Source of the DNA: Limnothrix sp. CACIAM 69d
GTDB lineage: Bacteria; Cyanobacteriota; Cyanobacteriia; CACIAM-69d
Direction of reading: 5' to 3'
Assembly (NCBI GenBank): GCA_001913845.2
Contig: MKGP02000024.1
Location: forward strand, 1-64,000
Length of the DNA: 64,000 nt
Part shown: piece by piece, positions 7,735 through 16,200 of the stretch
How the letters are laid out: each line of letters starts with the position of its first letter
Position numbering within the stretch: the stretch's first letter is position 1
Made by a program: the position numbers and the translations under genes
The notes under the pieces: generated by a model
Database searches by the model: none
What the model was told of the DNA's origin: nothing
What the model saw: only the letters and a program-made list of their open reading frames with translations

Positions 7735-8391
7735 TCAAGCCGCTGGCTCTCGTTGGGCAATGACGGCATAGAACGGATCACCACCGCCTAACCCCAACAT
7801 TTTCAGGAAGGCGGGCCCGCTCGATCGCTCGATCATGTATTTCGGTTTGCCAAAGCCGGGCACATGGTTGAAATATTCGCAAACCAGAGCCACCCGATCG
7901 GTTTCGGAGCGATCGCGCCAGGCCGCGATCGCCTTTTGATAAAACATCCGATTGGAAAAACTGACAATGGCAATGCCGCCGGGTTTCAGAATGCGATGAA
8001 TTTCGCTGAAAATTGCTTCCGGATATTGCAAATATTGCACGGAAACCGTATTCAAAACCGCATCAAAATAGGCATCCTCAAAGGGAAGTTTCAAATCCAC
8101 ATTTAAGTTCTGCACAATGGAGCGATCGAGCCGGGGGTTTTTGGCCAATTCCAACCCATTCATTCCATGGCCCACCACCTCCGCAAAGGTTAAATTTTCC
8201 GGTAAATGGGAAACCCAACTGCTCATCAAATCCAGAATCTTGGTGTTGGGTTGCAGTTTTTGGGCATAGAGCTGAGTCAGCCGATCAATAAACCCCTCAT
8301 CCACATGGGTCACCAACCGTGGATCTTGGTAAAAAAAGTTGTCGTTGCTGTCATCGAGTTTGGTGCGATCGTCGGGACGGAGCAGCATCAT
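7735..8391 (-). CDS. Class I SAM-dependent methyltransferase
   Basis: The 218-residue protein has an atypical motif I (TKILDLMSSWVSHLP, with serine-rich instead of GxGxG), motif IV LPFEDAYFDAVLNTVSVQYL and motif VI LKPGGIAIVSFSNRMF. These match the Methyltransf_11 fold. A histidine/tyrosine-rich later part (CEYFNHVPGFGKPKYMIER) is seen in cyanobacterial homologues of unknown substrate. The gene is divergent from the caspase-like gene at 8497, with 105 bases between starts for both promoters. Substrate not predictable. Confidence 0.85.
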   Translation of the reverse strand: MMLLRPDDRTKLDDSNDNFFYQDPRLVTHVDEGFIDRLTQLYAQKLQPNTKILDLMSSWVSHLPENLTFAEVVGHGMNGLELAKNPRLDRSIVQNLNVDLKLPFEDAYFDAVLNTVSVQYLQYPEAIFSEIHRILKPGGIAIVSFSNRMFYQKAIAAWRDRSETDRVALVCEYFNHVPGFGKPKYMIERSSGPAFLKMLGLGGGDPFYAVIAQREPAA

Positions 8392-8496
8392 GATCGGGCA
8401 GAAAAGCGATAGAAATGAGCAATCAATACTAGGGTACAGAAAATTGCTGGTTGAGCCGGGGAATCACCGCGCTAGGATGAGGCGGACGGCGGCGAG

Positions 8497-10716
8497 TTGA
8501 AAGCTATGGCACTTTCGCGACGAGACTTTTTGGGGCGATCGGGAGCGGCGCTGGCCGGGTGGGGGCTGGCAGAGGCGATCGCAGCCCAACGGGTGGCGCA
8601 AGTGTTGGCGGAACCAACCGGCCGGCGCAAGGCCCTATTAATCGGCATTAATCAATACGAACCGGCGGCGATCGCCCCCAACGCGGCCTCGGTGGCCTTG
8701 GAAGGTTGCCTAAATGATGTGGCCCTTTGGCAAGAACTCCTAACCTCGCGGTTGGGGTTTCAGGCGGCGGATGTGGTGACCCTGACCGATCGGGCGGCGG
8801 GGCGGGCCCAATGGCAAGCGGCCTTGGAGGACTGCGCGGCGGGACTCCGGGCCGGTGATGCGGTGGTCTGGCAATTTAGCGGCTATGGGGGCCTTTTGGC
8901 CGATGGAACGGGCCTGTTGGTTCCGGCGGATAGCCATTTGGCCGGTGGAACCCGTGAGGCGGCCCCTTCAGATCCGATCGCCCCCCTGCGCGATTGGAGC
9001 GAAATCACGATTCAAGACTGGCTGCGATCGCTGCCCACGGAACGGGTGTTGGGCGTTGTGGATGCGGGATTTGCCCCTGCTCCGGCTCCAACCTGGGTTC
9101 GCCATCGATCGCGCCCGGTGCTCACCCCTGGTGCTCTAGATCCAGAAGAACTGGCCTGGCAGCAACAGTTACGCCGCGCCCGATCGGGGCAATCGAGCGC
9201 CGCCAGTGGGTGGTGGTTGCGAGCCAGCCAGCCCGATCGCCCCGCCCTGGAATTGCCCCAAGCGGGGTTTGTGGCCGGGGCCTTCACTTGGGCCTTGGTG
9301 CAACAACTTTGGAACAGCCTCCCCGCCAGTACCCTATGGTTTGACCTGGCCCAAACCGCCGCCCGGGTTGCGGATCAAGGGGGCCAGCAACAACCGATCG
9401 CCCAACGGCTGGGAACCGGCGCGATTCGGGAGCATATTGGCGAAAACATTGGCGAAAACATTGGCGAAAACTTGGGGCAATGGTTGGCCACGGCAGCGGG
9501 GCCCAGCGCGGGCACAGTCTTGGCCACGGATTCGGTGAATCGCACGGTGACGGTGAGCTTAGCCGGTTTGGCTCCTGTCGCCCTGGCGGGAGCCGCCCAG
9601 GGCCTGATCCTCGAACCCGCAGCCCCGGCCCCATCGGATGCCACTGCCTCGGCTGGGGGGCTGCGCATCACCGGCCGCAATGGTTGGCGGGCGATCGGGC
9701 AACCCGTGGCCGAGGACAACCGCGATCGCCCGATCGAGGACTTCCCTTGGCAACCGGGGCAACGCCTGCGGGAACGGTGGCGCATTTTGGCCCGCAACCT
9801 GGAGCTACAGGTGGCCCTCGATCCAAACTTCGAGCGCATTGAGCGGATTGATGCCACCAGCGCCTTTGATGCCTTGTCCCATGTGACGGTGGTGAATCCT
9901 GAAAATCGGGCGATCGATGCTTGGTTTGCCCGGGCTGCTCGCCCCACCGCCAATCCTGACCCCAACGGAGACGAAGCGAAAACCGCCTATGGCCTCTGGC
10001 GACCGGCCCAAACCCTCTGGCCCAGCACCGTGGGCGAAAGTGGCGAAGCGCTCAAAACCGCCGTGCAGCGCTTAGGGCCGCAATTCCATAGCCTGCTGGC
10101 CCGCAAACTTTGGCGGGCCACGCTGAATCAGGGAGCCGAATGGCCTGTGCGCATCACCCTGGCGACATTGGAAACGCCCGATCGCCCCCTTCTACAATGG
10201 AGCACTCTGCCCAATGCTGGCGGTGCGATCGGCCCCAACGGTTCGATCGCCCCGGCCACCCTCACCAGCAGCAGCCGGCCCCAACTCACCCTGGAAAATG
10301 CCGGAACCGTTCCCCTGTGGGCCTTGGTGTTGCAACTGGATTCCCTGGGACGAGCCACCCTGATCCAAGACCTGGGGCAAGACACGGAGCCGGGCCAAAC
10401 CCTGTTGGCCCCCAACAGTCGCCAAACCCTCAGTTGGCCCGCTGCCCCCAGTCGGGGCTTGGGGTCTCTGTTGGTGTGGCTCAGTCGAGATCCCCTGGAG
10501 CGGATGCAGGCCAGCTTGCCCAGCCTGCAAACCGGCGAGGGAGATCGCCTGTGGCCCCTGGCCCAACCGCTGGCCCTGGCCCGCCAACTGCTGGAAGACC
10601 TCCAGCAAATCAGCGTGAATCATGCTGCGCCCCCCGGCCGATCGCCCAGCCCCGATAGCTATACCCTCGACTGTCGGCAATGGATGGCCTGGGAGTTGCC
10701 CTTTCGGTTAATTTAG
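8497..10716 (+). CDS. Caspase-like (orthocaspase/C14) protein with substituted catalytic dyad
   Basis: The 739-residue protein begins with a twin-arginine signal (LSRRDFLG, residues 6-13, then a hydrophobic stretch). A p20-like domain starts KALLIGINQYEP (45-56). The position expected for the catalytic histidine (SGHG) reads SGYG with Tyr130, and the expected DxCHSG cysteine block reads VVDAGFAP with Gly191. The dyad therefore looks replaced and peptidase activity is unlikely. A proline/alanine-rich C-terminal half of about 500 residues includes a domain rich in tryptophan and LALQL-type strands, similar to the DUF4384-like tails of cyanobacterial caspases. Such inactive forms are known in cyanobacteria. 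The gene ends in a 9-base overlap with the convergent SAM hydrolase. Met4 (8506) is another possible start. Confidence 0.85.
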   Translation: MKAMALSRRDFLGRSGAALAGWGLAEAIAAQRVAQVLAEPTGRRKALLIGINQYEPAAIAPNAASVALEGCLNDVALWQELLTSRLGFQAADVVTLTDRAAGRAQWQAALEDCAAGLRAGDAVVWQFSGYGGLLADGTGLLVPADSHLAGGTREAAPSDPIAPLRDWSEITIQDWLRSLPTERVLGVVDAGFAPAPAPTWVRHRSRPVLTPGALDPEELAWQQQLRRARSGQSSAASGWWLRASQPDRPALELPQAGFVAGAFTWALVQQLWNSLPASTLWFDLAQTAARVADQGGQQQPIAQRLGTGAIREHIGENIGENIGENLGQWLATAAGPSAGTVLATDSVNRTVTVSLAGLAPVALAGAAQGLILEPAAPAPSDATASAGGLRITGRNGWRAIGQPVAEDNRDRPIEDFPWQPGQRLRERWRILARNLELQVALDPNFERIERIDATSAFDALSHVTVVNPENRAIDAWFARAARPTANPDPNGDEAKTAYGLWRPAQTLWPSTVGESGEALKTAVQRLGPQFHSLLARKLWRATLNQGAEWPVRITLATLETPDRPLLQWSTLPNAGGAIGPNGSIAPATLTSSSRPQLTLENAGTVPLWALVLQLDSLGRATLIQDLGQDTEPGQTLLAPNSRQTLSWPAAPSRGLGSLLVWLSRDPLERMQASLPSLQTGEGDRLWPLAQPLALARQLLEDLQQISVNHAAPPGRSPSPDSYTLDCRQWMAWELPFRLI
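9436..9471 (+). repeat. Three tandem copies of a 12 bp unit inside the caspase-like gene
   Basis: The unit ATTGGCGAAAAC occurs three times in a row and encodes IGEN repeated, giving HIGENIGENIGENLGQ. The repeats are identical at DNA level, suggesting recent slippage. Copy number could differ between strains without breaking the frame. Confidence 0.85.
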
Positions 10717-11553
10717 GAACTCCACCACCATTCGATCGCCCCGATTCAAATTCAACCGTTGGGCCGCATTACCCCCCGCACAGGCCACCTCCACCCAATC
10801 ATGGCTACCCACAAGCGCCACAAAATCATGGAGCGATCGGCTGCTGTAGGTCAGTTGCGAGGGAATCAGTTGCTCGTCAATGCGCACGCGCCAGGAGCGA
10901 TCGCTCACCCGTTGGGCCGGAATGGTGGAAATTAGATTGCCAAAGTGATCCACATGCTGCACCACCCCCTCCAAACTGGCCGGATTCGCCCCGGCCGCCG
11001 GATGGGACACCAAATCCGGCAGCGGCAAATGCACCAAACTGGCCGGGTCGATCGGGTTACCCAAATCCGCCAGCGGAACCCCATTGGCCAAGTGGGCCGC
11101 CACCGCCGCAAAAATATCGCGGCCATGGAACGTGTGGCTCGGGTTCGGCAATCGCCAAAAGTTTCGCTGGGTCAGCACCACGGCCGACTCCGCCGGAAAC
11201 TGCGCCAACAGGCCACTCCAAAGGCCGTTGTCTGGGCCCACCAACCAGCCCCGATCAAAGGCGATCGCGATCGGTCGCCGTTCACCCCCCACGCCCGGAT
11301 CCACCACCGCCAAGAACACCGTCCCCAACGGAAACGCCGCCGCCGAATTGGCCAACACAAACCGCGCCGCCCACAAATCCTGAGGGGGAATTTGGTGAGT
11401 CAGATCAATGGTGGGAATGGCGGGATTGACCTGGGCAATCACCCCCTTCAGCACCCCCGCATAGCCATCGGCCGTGCCAAAGTCCGTCAACAGGGCGATC
11501 GGCCGAGGCGGCGCTAACCAAGCGGTGAGGGGAACTGTTGAGGAAAAATCCAT
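10708..11553 (-). CDS. SAM hydroxide adenosyltransferase/hydrolase (DUF62 family)
   Basis: The 281-residue protein starts its fold with IALLTDFGTADGYAGVLKG (about 18-36). It contains DPGVGGERRPIAI and LVGPDNGLW, and a C-terminal domain with HVDHFGNLISTI. These are signature blocks of the family that hydrolyses S-adenosylmethionine to adenosine and methionine using an activated water. It is related to fluorinase and chlorinase but lacks obvious halogenase features. The enzyme is cytoplasmic, with a presumed role in SAM turnover. Its stop overlaps the convergent caspase-like gene by 9 bases. Confidence 0.9.
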   Translation of the reverse strand: MDFSSTVPLTAWLAPPRPIALLTDFGTADGYAGVLKGVIAQVNPAIPTIDLTHQIPPQDLWAARFVLANSAAAFPLGTVFLAVVDPGVGGERRPIAIAFDRGWLVGPDNGLWSGLLAQFPAESAVVLTQRNFWRLPNPSHTFHGRDIFAAVAAHLANGVPLADLGNPIDPASLVHLPLPDLVSHPAAGANPASLEGVVQHVDHFGNLISTIPAQRVSDRSWRVRIDEQLIPSQLTYSSRSLHDFVALVGSHDWVEVACAGGNAAQRLNLNRGDRMVVEFLN

Positions 11554-11846
11554 GGGTTACCGGAAGATGGGGGCCTTGAACATCATTTGAACATCAGTTA
11601 CTTGAATCGATTCTGAAAAAAGATAAATTTTCTGTAATAGCTGATACTTTCTGAACCAAAATTACGCTATCTTAGCGATAGAAGGCCCTCTCAAGAGTGG
11701 CTAGTGTCGCCAGCCGAAGCTAATGATTGGCTTCTGCAAGCTGCATCATCGCAGCATTCGCGCCTTCTGTCGTCTGGTTGGTCACTTCAACGATCGTCCC
11801 AGGCACTCTCAACCCCTATCCACCTTTCGTCGATCGTTTCCTAGCC

Positions 11847-12008
11847 ATGTTTGGAATCCGCCGCAATCGCCCCAACCCCGCCCAAGTTGCGCAAGTTCAC
11901 CGCGAAAATCTGCGCAAGCTGCTGGAACACCGCATTGAAGTGGCTCGCGCCAAGGGTGACAACGATTTGGTTCGTAGCCTCGAAGCCGAAGCTGAGTACC
12001 TGAAATAA
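11847..12008 (+). CDS. Small conserved-looking protein, 53 residues
   Basis: The frame starts MFGIRRNRPNPAQVAQVHRE and continues as a charged amphipathic helix ending LEAEAEYLK. A longer frame from 11727 exists, but its extra 40 residues are unlike the rest and Met at 11847 begins the regular helical composition. The function is unknown. The protein is soluble and probably fully helical. A hairpin that could terminate its message begins at 12131. Confidence 0.65.
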   Translation: MFGIRRNRPNPAQVAQVHRENLRKLLEHRIEVARAKGDNDLVRSLEAEAEYLK

Positions 12009-12130
12009 CTGTCAATCCGTCAATTAAGAGCTGATTCAATTTGTTCAGAATCGCTTGCCGATCGGCGCTTGGGTTCTGCGTTGTCGCAAGTTCCCGCCCG
12101 TCTGATCTGCCAAGGAAAAGTCGTCACATC

Positions 12131-12164
12131 AAAGCTGCCTGGGTCAAAACACCTGGGCAGCTTT
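12131..12164 (+). terminator. Probable transcription terminator hairpin
   Basis: AAAGCTGCC and GGCAGCTTT form a 9 bp stem with a 16-base loop, followed by a weak T-run (GTGTTTGG). It would end the message of the 53-residue protein 123 bases upstream. The rest of the 12009-12320 interval shows no convincing gene. Confidence 0.6.
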
Positions 12165-12320
12165 GTGTTTGGGCCGCTTTCAGCAGCTCTCCCCGCAGCC
12201 CAAAGATCCGCGATCAGATGCGTCCCAAGCAGGTTGCGATCGATCAGTTTCGATCGAGATTGCGATCCGCCTTGGGTCTGCCACGAACCGGCGACCCAGG
12301 CGGCTATGCAGATGTTTGCT

Positions 12321-13181
12321 TTAGGCGGATTCCGTCAGCGTCCCATAGAACTCGGGCCGGCGATCGCGGAAAAAACCAAAACTCGCCCGATCGAGCGCCG
12401 TCTGAGTCAAATCCAACTGAGCCATCAGGATTTCGGGTTGATCGATCGCCCCTTGGGTCAGTAGCTCGCCCCGATGGTCACAAATAAAGCTCGTGCCGTA
12501 GAACTTTTGCCCCTCTTCATTGCCAATTCGGTTGGCCGCCACCACGGGCACAACATTACAAACCGCATGGCCCAACATGGCCCGCATCCATAATGGCCGC
12601 GTATCCAAATTTGGCTCCTGGGGTTCCGAGCCGATCGCCGTGGGATAGAGCAGCACCTCTGCCCCCATCAACACCATCGATCGGGCGCATTCCGGGAACC
12701 ACTGATCCCAGCAAATACCGACACCGAGGCAACCAAATCGGGTGTGCCAAACCTTAAAACCCGTGTTGCCCGCTCGGAAATAGAACTTTTCTTCGTAGCC
12801 GGGGCCGTCGGGAATGTGGCTCTTGCGGTAGAGACCGAGGATCGAACCATCCGCGTCGATCGTCACCAAGCTGTTGTAGTAGTGCTGGCCGTCGCGCTCA
12901 AAAATCGAGGTGGGAATCACCGTGCCCGTTTCCCGCGCCACCTGTTGCATAGCCACCACCGCTGGATGTTCCGTGGCGGGGTAAGCGGAGGCAAAAAATT
13001 CCGCCCGTTCTTCTTTGCAAAAATAGGGCCCTTGAAATAATTCTGGCGGCAAAATCACCTGCGCCCCTTGACTAGCCGCTTGGCGAGCGGCGGCCACAAC
13101 GCGATCGATATTGTCCTGCAAATTCCAGGTTTCAAAGGCATCTTGCAAGGCAGCAACGGTGATGGTGCGATGGGTTGTCAT
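12321..13181 (-). CDS. aguB: N-carbamoylputrescine amidase
   Basis: The 286-residue nitrilase-superfamily enzyme has the Glu-Lys-Cys triad in place: Glu47 in PPELFQGPYF, Lys120 in LYRKSHIPDGPGY, and Cys157 in GVGICWDQWFPE. The stretch FCKEE after the glutamate and the DGPGYEEKFYF segment are typical of AguB/CPA rather than other nitrilases. It converts N-carbamoylputrescine to putrescine, CO2 and ammonia. Agmatine deiminase, which makes its substrate, is on the same strand at 14347-15387, so this is an arginine-decarboxylase route to polyamines. Two unrelated small genes lie between them. Confidence 0.94.
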   Translation of the reverse strand: MTTHRTITVAALQDAFETWNLQDNIDRVVAAARQAASQGAQVILPPELFQGPYFCKEERAEFFASAYPATEHPAVVAMQQVARETGTVIPTSIFERDGQHYYNSLVTIDADGSILGLYRKSHIPDGPGYEEKFYFRAGNTGFKVWHTRFGCLGVGICWDQWFPECARSMVLMGAEVLLYPTAIGSEPQEPNLDTRPLWMRAMLGHAVCNVVPVVAANRIGNEEGQKFYGTSFICDHRGELLTQGAIDQPEILMAQLDLTQTALDRASFGFFRDRRPEFYGTLTESA

Positions 13182-13234
13182 GGGTTGAAAGGGATTGCTG
13201 TTGGTGATGGAAATAAACTCTAAATCTAAACTTG

Positions 13235-13570
13235 TTATTTGAGTTTGTAGAGGATATAGGCTTCGGATAAAACGCGATCGCGGAAATATCGGCTGAGTTC
13301 TGCGGGTGTTCGCAAATCAACAACTTTTCCAAAGAGCTGAGTGAGTTCATCCTGCATCGTCACAATCTGGAATCCTGGTGTTTTACCCGGTAAAAACTGC
13401 ACCAAAATATCCACATCGCTATCATCTCGGAAATCTTCACGCAAAACAGAACCAAAGAGCGCCAACACTTGAACATGGTGACGCTGGCAAAAGTCCTGAA
13501 TGGCCAGTTCAGGGATTGTGATTGGGAGAGATTTAGGAGCTACTTGGTGGGTAATTGGGCGATCGAGCAT
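13235..13570 (-). CDS. MntA-like nucleotidyltransferase domain protein
   Basis: The 111-residue protein has the minimal nucleotidyltransferase signature G-S-x10-D-x-D, seen as GSVLREDFRDDSDVD, followed by LVQF. The C-terminus ends VLSEAYILYKL, as in MntA-type antitoxins of HepT/MntA toxin-antitoxin pairs. MntA proteins AMPylate the HEPN toxin HepT. No HepT gene is adjacent: the upstream neighbour (14 bases away, same strand) is a nuclease-like protein and the downstream one is aguB. It may be an orphan antitoxin or a solitary nucleotidyltransferase. Confidence 0.8.
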   Translation of the reverse strand: MLDRPITHQVAPKSLPITIPELAIQDFCQRHHVQVLALFGSVLREDFRDDSDVDILVQFLPGKTPGFQIVTMQDELTQLFGKVVDLRTPAELSRYFRDRVLSEAYILYKLK

Positions 13571-13584
13571 AGAACCATTCCAAA

Positions 13585-14208
13585 TTAAGCATTAGGGGCA
13601 AATTCTTGGAGTTGTGTAGCAATGATGTGATGCAAACAGCCCAAGACTAGGTTCAAGGGATTGAGGTAATACCGATCGAGATCGACCGTTAACTGCTGTT
13701 GGTGGAGTCGCAAAAACTGCCAGACTTCCCCCGTAGTGACACAGCCGAAAATTTGCGGTAGTGATTCTCCTTGAGATCGATTGAAGGCCTCAGCACCCAC
13801 CATTTGCGCGGCACATTGACCAATCCCCGCTTCCACATCATCTCGCTTGGCTTCCACTAAGCAAAAAATCGGTGATCGCACCAGCAGGGCTGTTTTCCCT
13901 TTGCCCAAAATAAAATCACATTCGCCGGTTAGCCCCCGATCGCGATCGACCTCAAAATTGCGCCCTGAATAAATCGCTAATTGATCGCCATATTGCCGTT
14001 CCAATTCCAACAATAAGGGCGCAATTAAAAACTCCGATCGCGCCTTTTCACTTCCCCCAGGTAATGCGAGCGATCGCCCCAGATTCAGGGTTTCTAACAG
14101 CCAAGCACTCGGCTCGATCGGTTGCAAGGCTGGGAACAGGGAATCATAGCGATCGACTAACTCAAAGGAGTCCAAAACAGCCGCTAACGAAAAGTCACCA
14201 TAGGCCAT
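13585..14208 (-). CDS. Conserved hypothetical protein with a PD-(D/E)xK nuclease-like core
   Basis: The 207-residue protein contains EKARSEFLIAPLLLELER, then GECDFILGKG, then FCLVEAKRDDVEAGIGQC. The Asp of ECDF and the Glu and Lys of VEAK match the spacing of a PD-(D/E)xK endonuclease fold, as in Uma2- or restriction-type cyanobacterial proteins. Whether it cuts DNA is not known. It is separated from the MntA-like gene by 14 bases and probably shares its transcript. The pair sits between aguA and aguB. Confidence 0.7.
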   Translation of the reverse strand: MAYGDFSLAAVLDSFELVDRYDSLFPALQPIEPSAWLLETLNLGRSLALPGGSEKARSEFLIAPLLLELERQYGDQLAIYSGRNFEVDRDRGLTGECDFILGKGKTALLVRSPIFCLVEAKRDDVEAGIGQCAAQMVGAEAFNRSQGESLPQIFGCVTTGEVWQFLRLHQQQLTVDLDRYYLNPLNLVLGCLHHIIATQLQEFAPNA

Positions 14209-14296
14209 AAACCTTGCTCCTAAGCGGATGCTTAAACAGCCAAAATCGATACGTCACTTGCCTGGCTGATCGACAAAGACAAGGGGCTGATCGATA

Positions 14297-14331
14297 AAGA
14301 CAAGGGGCTTAAGCCCCTTGCCCCCAAGACT
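14297..14331. repeat. Palindromic fragment related to the MITE cores
   Basis: The palindrome AAGGGGCTTAAGCCCCTT is followed by GCCCCCAAGACTA, as in the centre of the MITE families A and C. Flanking terminal repeats are not recognisable, so this is probably a degraded copy just beyond the aguA stop. Confidence 0.6.
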
Positions 14332-14346
14332 AGCTGCCCTCGATCG

Positions 14347-15387
14347 CTAGCGGGGTTGCTGTTGGGAAATGCAGTGGAACGAACCACCCCCTTGCAGGAT
14401 ATTTTTGGCGGGCAAACCAATTACTTCCCGATCGCCCCAAATATCTCGCAAATCCTGGGCGATCGCCTGCAAAGCCGCCACCGCTGCCCCATCAAAGGGC
14501 GAGCCGTATTGGGGCACAATCACCCGCGTATTGCTGATATAGAAATTGACATAGCTGGCGGCCATCAGCTCACCGTCTTCGTCTTCTACGCGGTTCGGTG
14601 ATGGAATCGTCAGCACCTCGATCGCCCGGCCCTTGGCATCCCGTGCCGCTTTGAGGGTGGCGATCGCCTCTAACAGCGCCTCCCGGTTTGGATCATCGGG
14701 GCCGCTGGGTTCCATGCACACCACCTTCCCCGGAGCCACAAACCGCGCCAAATTGTCCACATGGCCATCGGTGTGGTCGTTTTGCAGCCCATCGCCCAGC
14801 CAGATGATCTGCTCAATGCCCAAGTTGGATTTCAGCTTGGCCTCAATGTCCGCCTGCGATAAATCGGGGTTGCGGTTGGGGTTCAGCAAGCATTGGCGGG
14901 TGGTCAGCAGCGTGCCTTCGCCGTCGTGGTCGATCGCCCCACCTTCCAGCGTCCAAGGGTGCGGCAAAAAGTCCACCCCCGATTGCAGGGCGATCCGTTC
15001 CGCCACCGAGTCGTCATGGTCGAGCAGATATTTGCCGCCCCAACCGTTGAACCGAAACCCGATCGCCACCGGTTCCCCCAAGCTGTCGCGCAAAAACAGC
15101 GGCCCCGTGTCCCGCAACCAAATATCCCCAAAGGGTTCATCGTAAATCGTGGCTCCCAAGGGTTCCAAGGCCGCTTGGGCTTCCGCAACTTGAGTGGAAC
15201 CGCAGGCGAGCACATGCAGCGCTTCCCCCCGTGACTGGCCAGTGGCGGGGTCGCAATCGACGATCGCCCGGGCCAGACCCAACACCTCCGACTGCACATC
15301 GCGATAGGCATCGAGCCACAAATCGGGATGGCTGGGCCAAGCCAACCACACCGCCGCATGTTCGTGCCATTCAGGAGGGAAATACAT
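14347..15387 (-). CDS. aguA: Agmatine deiminase
   Basis: The 346-residue protein starts MYFPPEWHEHAAVWLAWPS, the standard opening of peptidyl-arginine-deiminase-type agmatine deiminases. It has DIWLRDTGPLF, the NDHTDGHVDN histidine block and the C-terminal nucleophile Cys339 in GGGSFHCIS. It converts agmatine to N-carbamoylputrescine and ammonia in the cytoplasm. With aguB downstream on the same strand it completes agmatine-to-putrescine conversion. The family is usually about 350-370 residues, so it looks complete. Confidence 0.95.
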   Translation of the reverse strand: MYFPPEWHEHAAVWLAWPSHPDLWLDAYRDVQSEVLGLARAIVDCDPATGQSRGEALHVLACGSTQVAEAQAALEPLGATIYDEPFGDIWLRDTGPLFLRDSLGEPVAIGFRFNGWGGKYLLDHDDSVAERIALQSGVDFLPHPWTLEGGAIDHDGEGTLLTTRQCLLNPNRNPDLSQADIEAKLKSNLGIEQIIWLGDGLQNDHTDGHVDNLARFVAPGKVVCMEPSGPDDPNREALLEAIATLKAARDAKGRAIEVLTIPSPNRVEDEDGELMAASYVNFYISNTRVIVPQYGSPFDGAAVAALQAIAQDLRDIWGDREVIGLPAKNILQGGGSFHCISQQQPR

Positions 15388-15630
15388 GGAAAATGCCGAA
15401 AATTGCAGAAATTATCGTAGGAACGAGGGCGGTCAATTGGGAAATGAATGCTGCGCTTACCCTAGCCGATCGAGGTGAACAGCCGGTTAAGCCCACGAAA
15501 TCCAAACGGTATCGAACCTAATTCAGCCAAAAATCAAGCGCGATCGCCCTAAGGCCACCGCGCCGATCGAAAAAGTGACTCAACGGGGATTGATCGACGG
15601 CTTTGCAGCCCGATCGCCCCCCATGGCTCA

Positions 15631-15930
15631 CTAGTTGCTGCCCGTGAACACCAAATCGGGAAATTTGTCTTGGGCTTCGGCCAAAGGACGCTTGCGCCCT
15701 TCTTCTTGCCAGTAGTTGATAATTTCCGTGGCGCGGTTCAACAATTCCACCCGATCGGACTCCGAAATCCAATGCTTGGATTCCAGCTCCGACTTCAGTT
15801 GCTCCCACGCATCGTTCCGCGGCCAGAAGAAATAGGCCGTCAGCGGGCTGGTTCCTTTGCCCACAACTTGATCCACCGCCAAAGCGACGTTTTCTTCAAG
15901 CCAGAGAACCTTTAAAATAAACTTCGACAA
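15631..15930 (-). CDS. ycf65: Ycf65/PSRP-3 ribosome-associated protein
   Basis: The 99-residue protein starts [21 protein letters not shown] and continues with [21 protein letters not shown] and [14 protein letters not shown]. These are the hallmark segments of Ycf65, the plastid-specific 30S ribosomal protein 3, found in cyanobacteria and plastids. It binds the small ribosomal subunit. Length is as expected. The gene stands alone. Confidence 0.93.
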   Translation of the reverse strand: MSKFILKVLWLEENVALAVDQVVGKGTSPLTAYFFWPRNDAWEQLKSELESKHWISESDRVELLNRATEIINYWQEEGRKRPLAEAQDKFPDLVFTGSN

Positions 15931-16200
15931 GCTGATGCCTCCAAGATCGACTGCTACGGGTATTTGGCAAGGGTTCGGCCAGTCGGGATCTTCAGACGAA
16001 ATTTACGCGACTCCAGCGGGTCTTCAATTCGTCCAGGGCGATCGCAACTGACGACAGCACAGCAGTCTATCGTACCGCAAGGGGGCGGTTGACGATCGCC
16101 TTTCCGCAATTGGTGGCGATCGGGTGAGCGTGACAGGGCCCCAAGGTTGCCATGATATGGTTGCGGCTGTTGCAGCAGGATTGCAGATTACTTCCTTGCC

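Noticed and set aside
10680..11429. 249-residue proline-rich plus-strand frame
   Set aside because: It is the antisense shadow of the SAM hydrolase gene.
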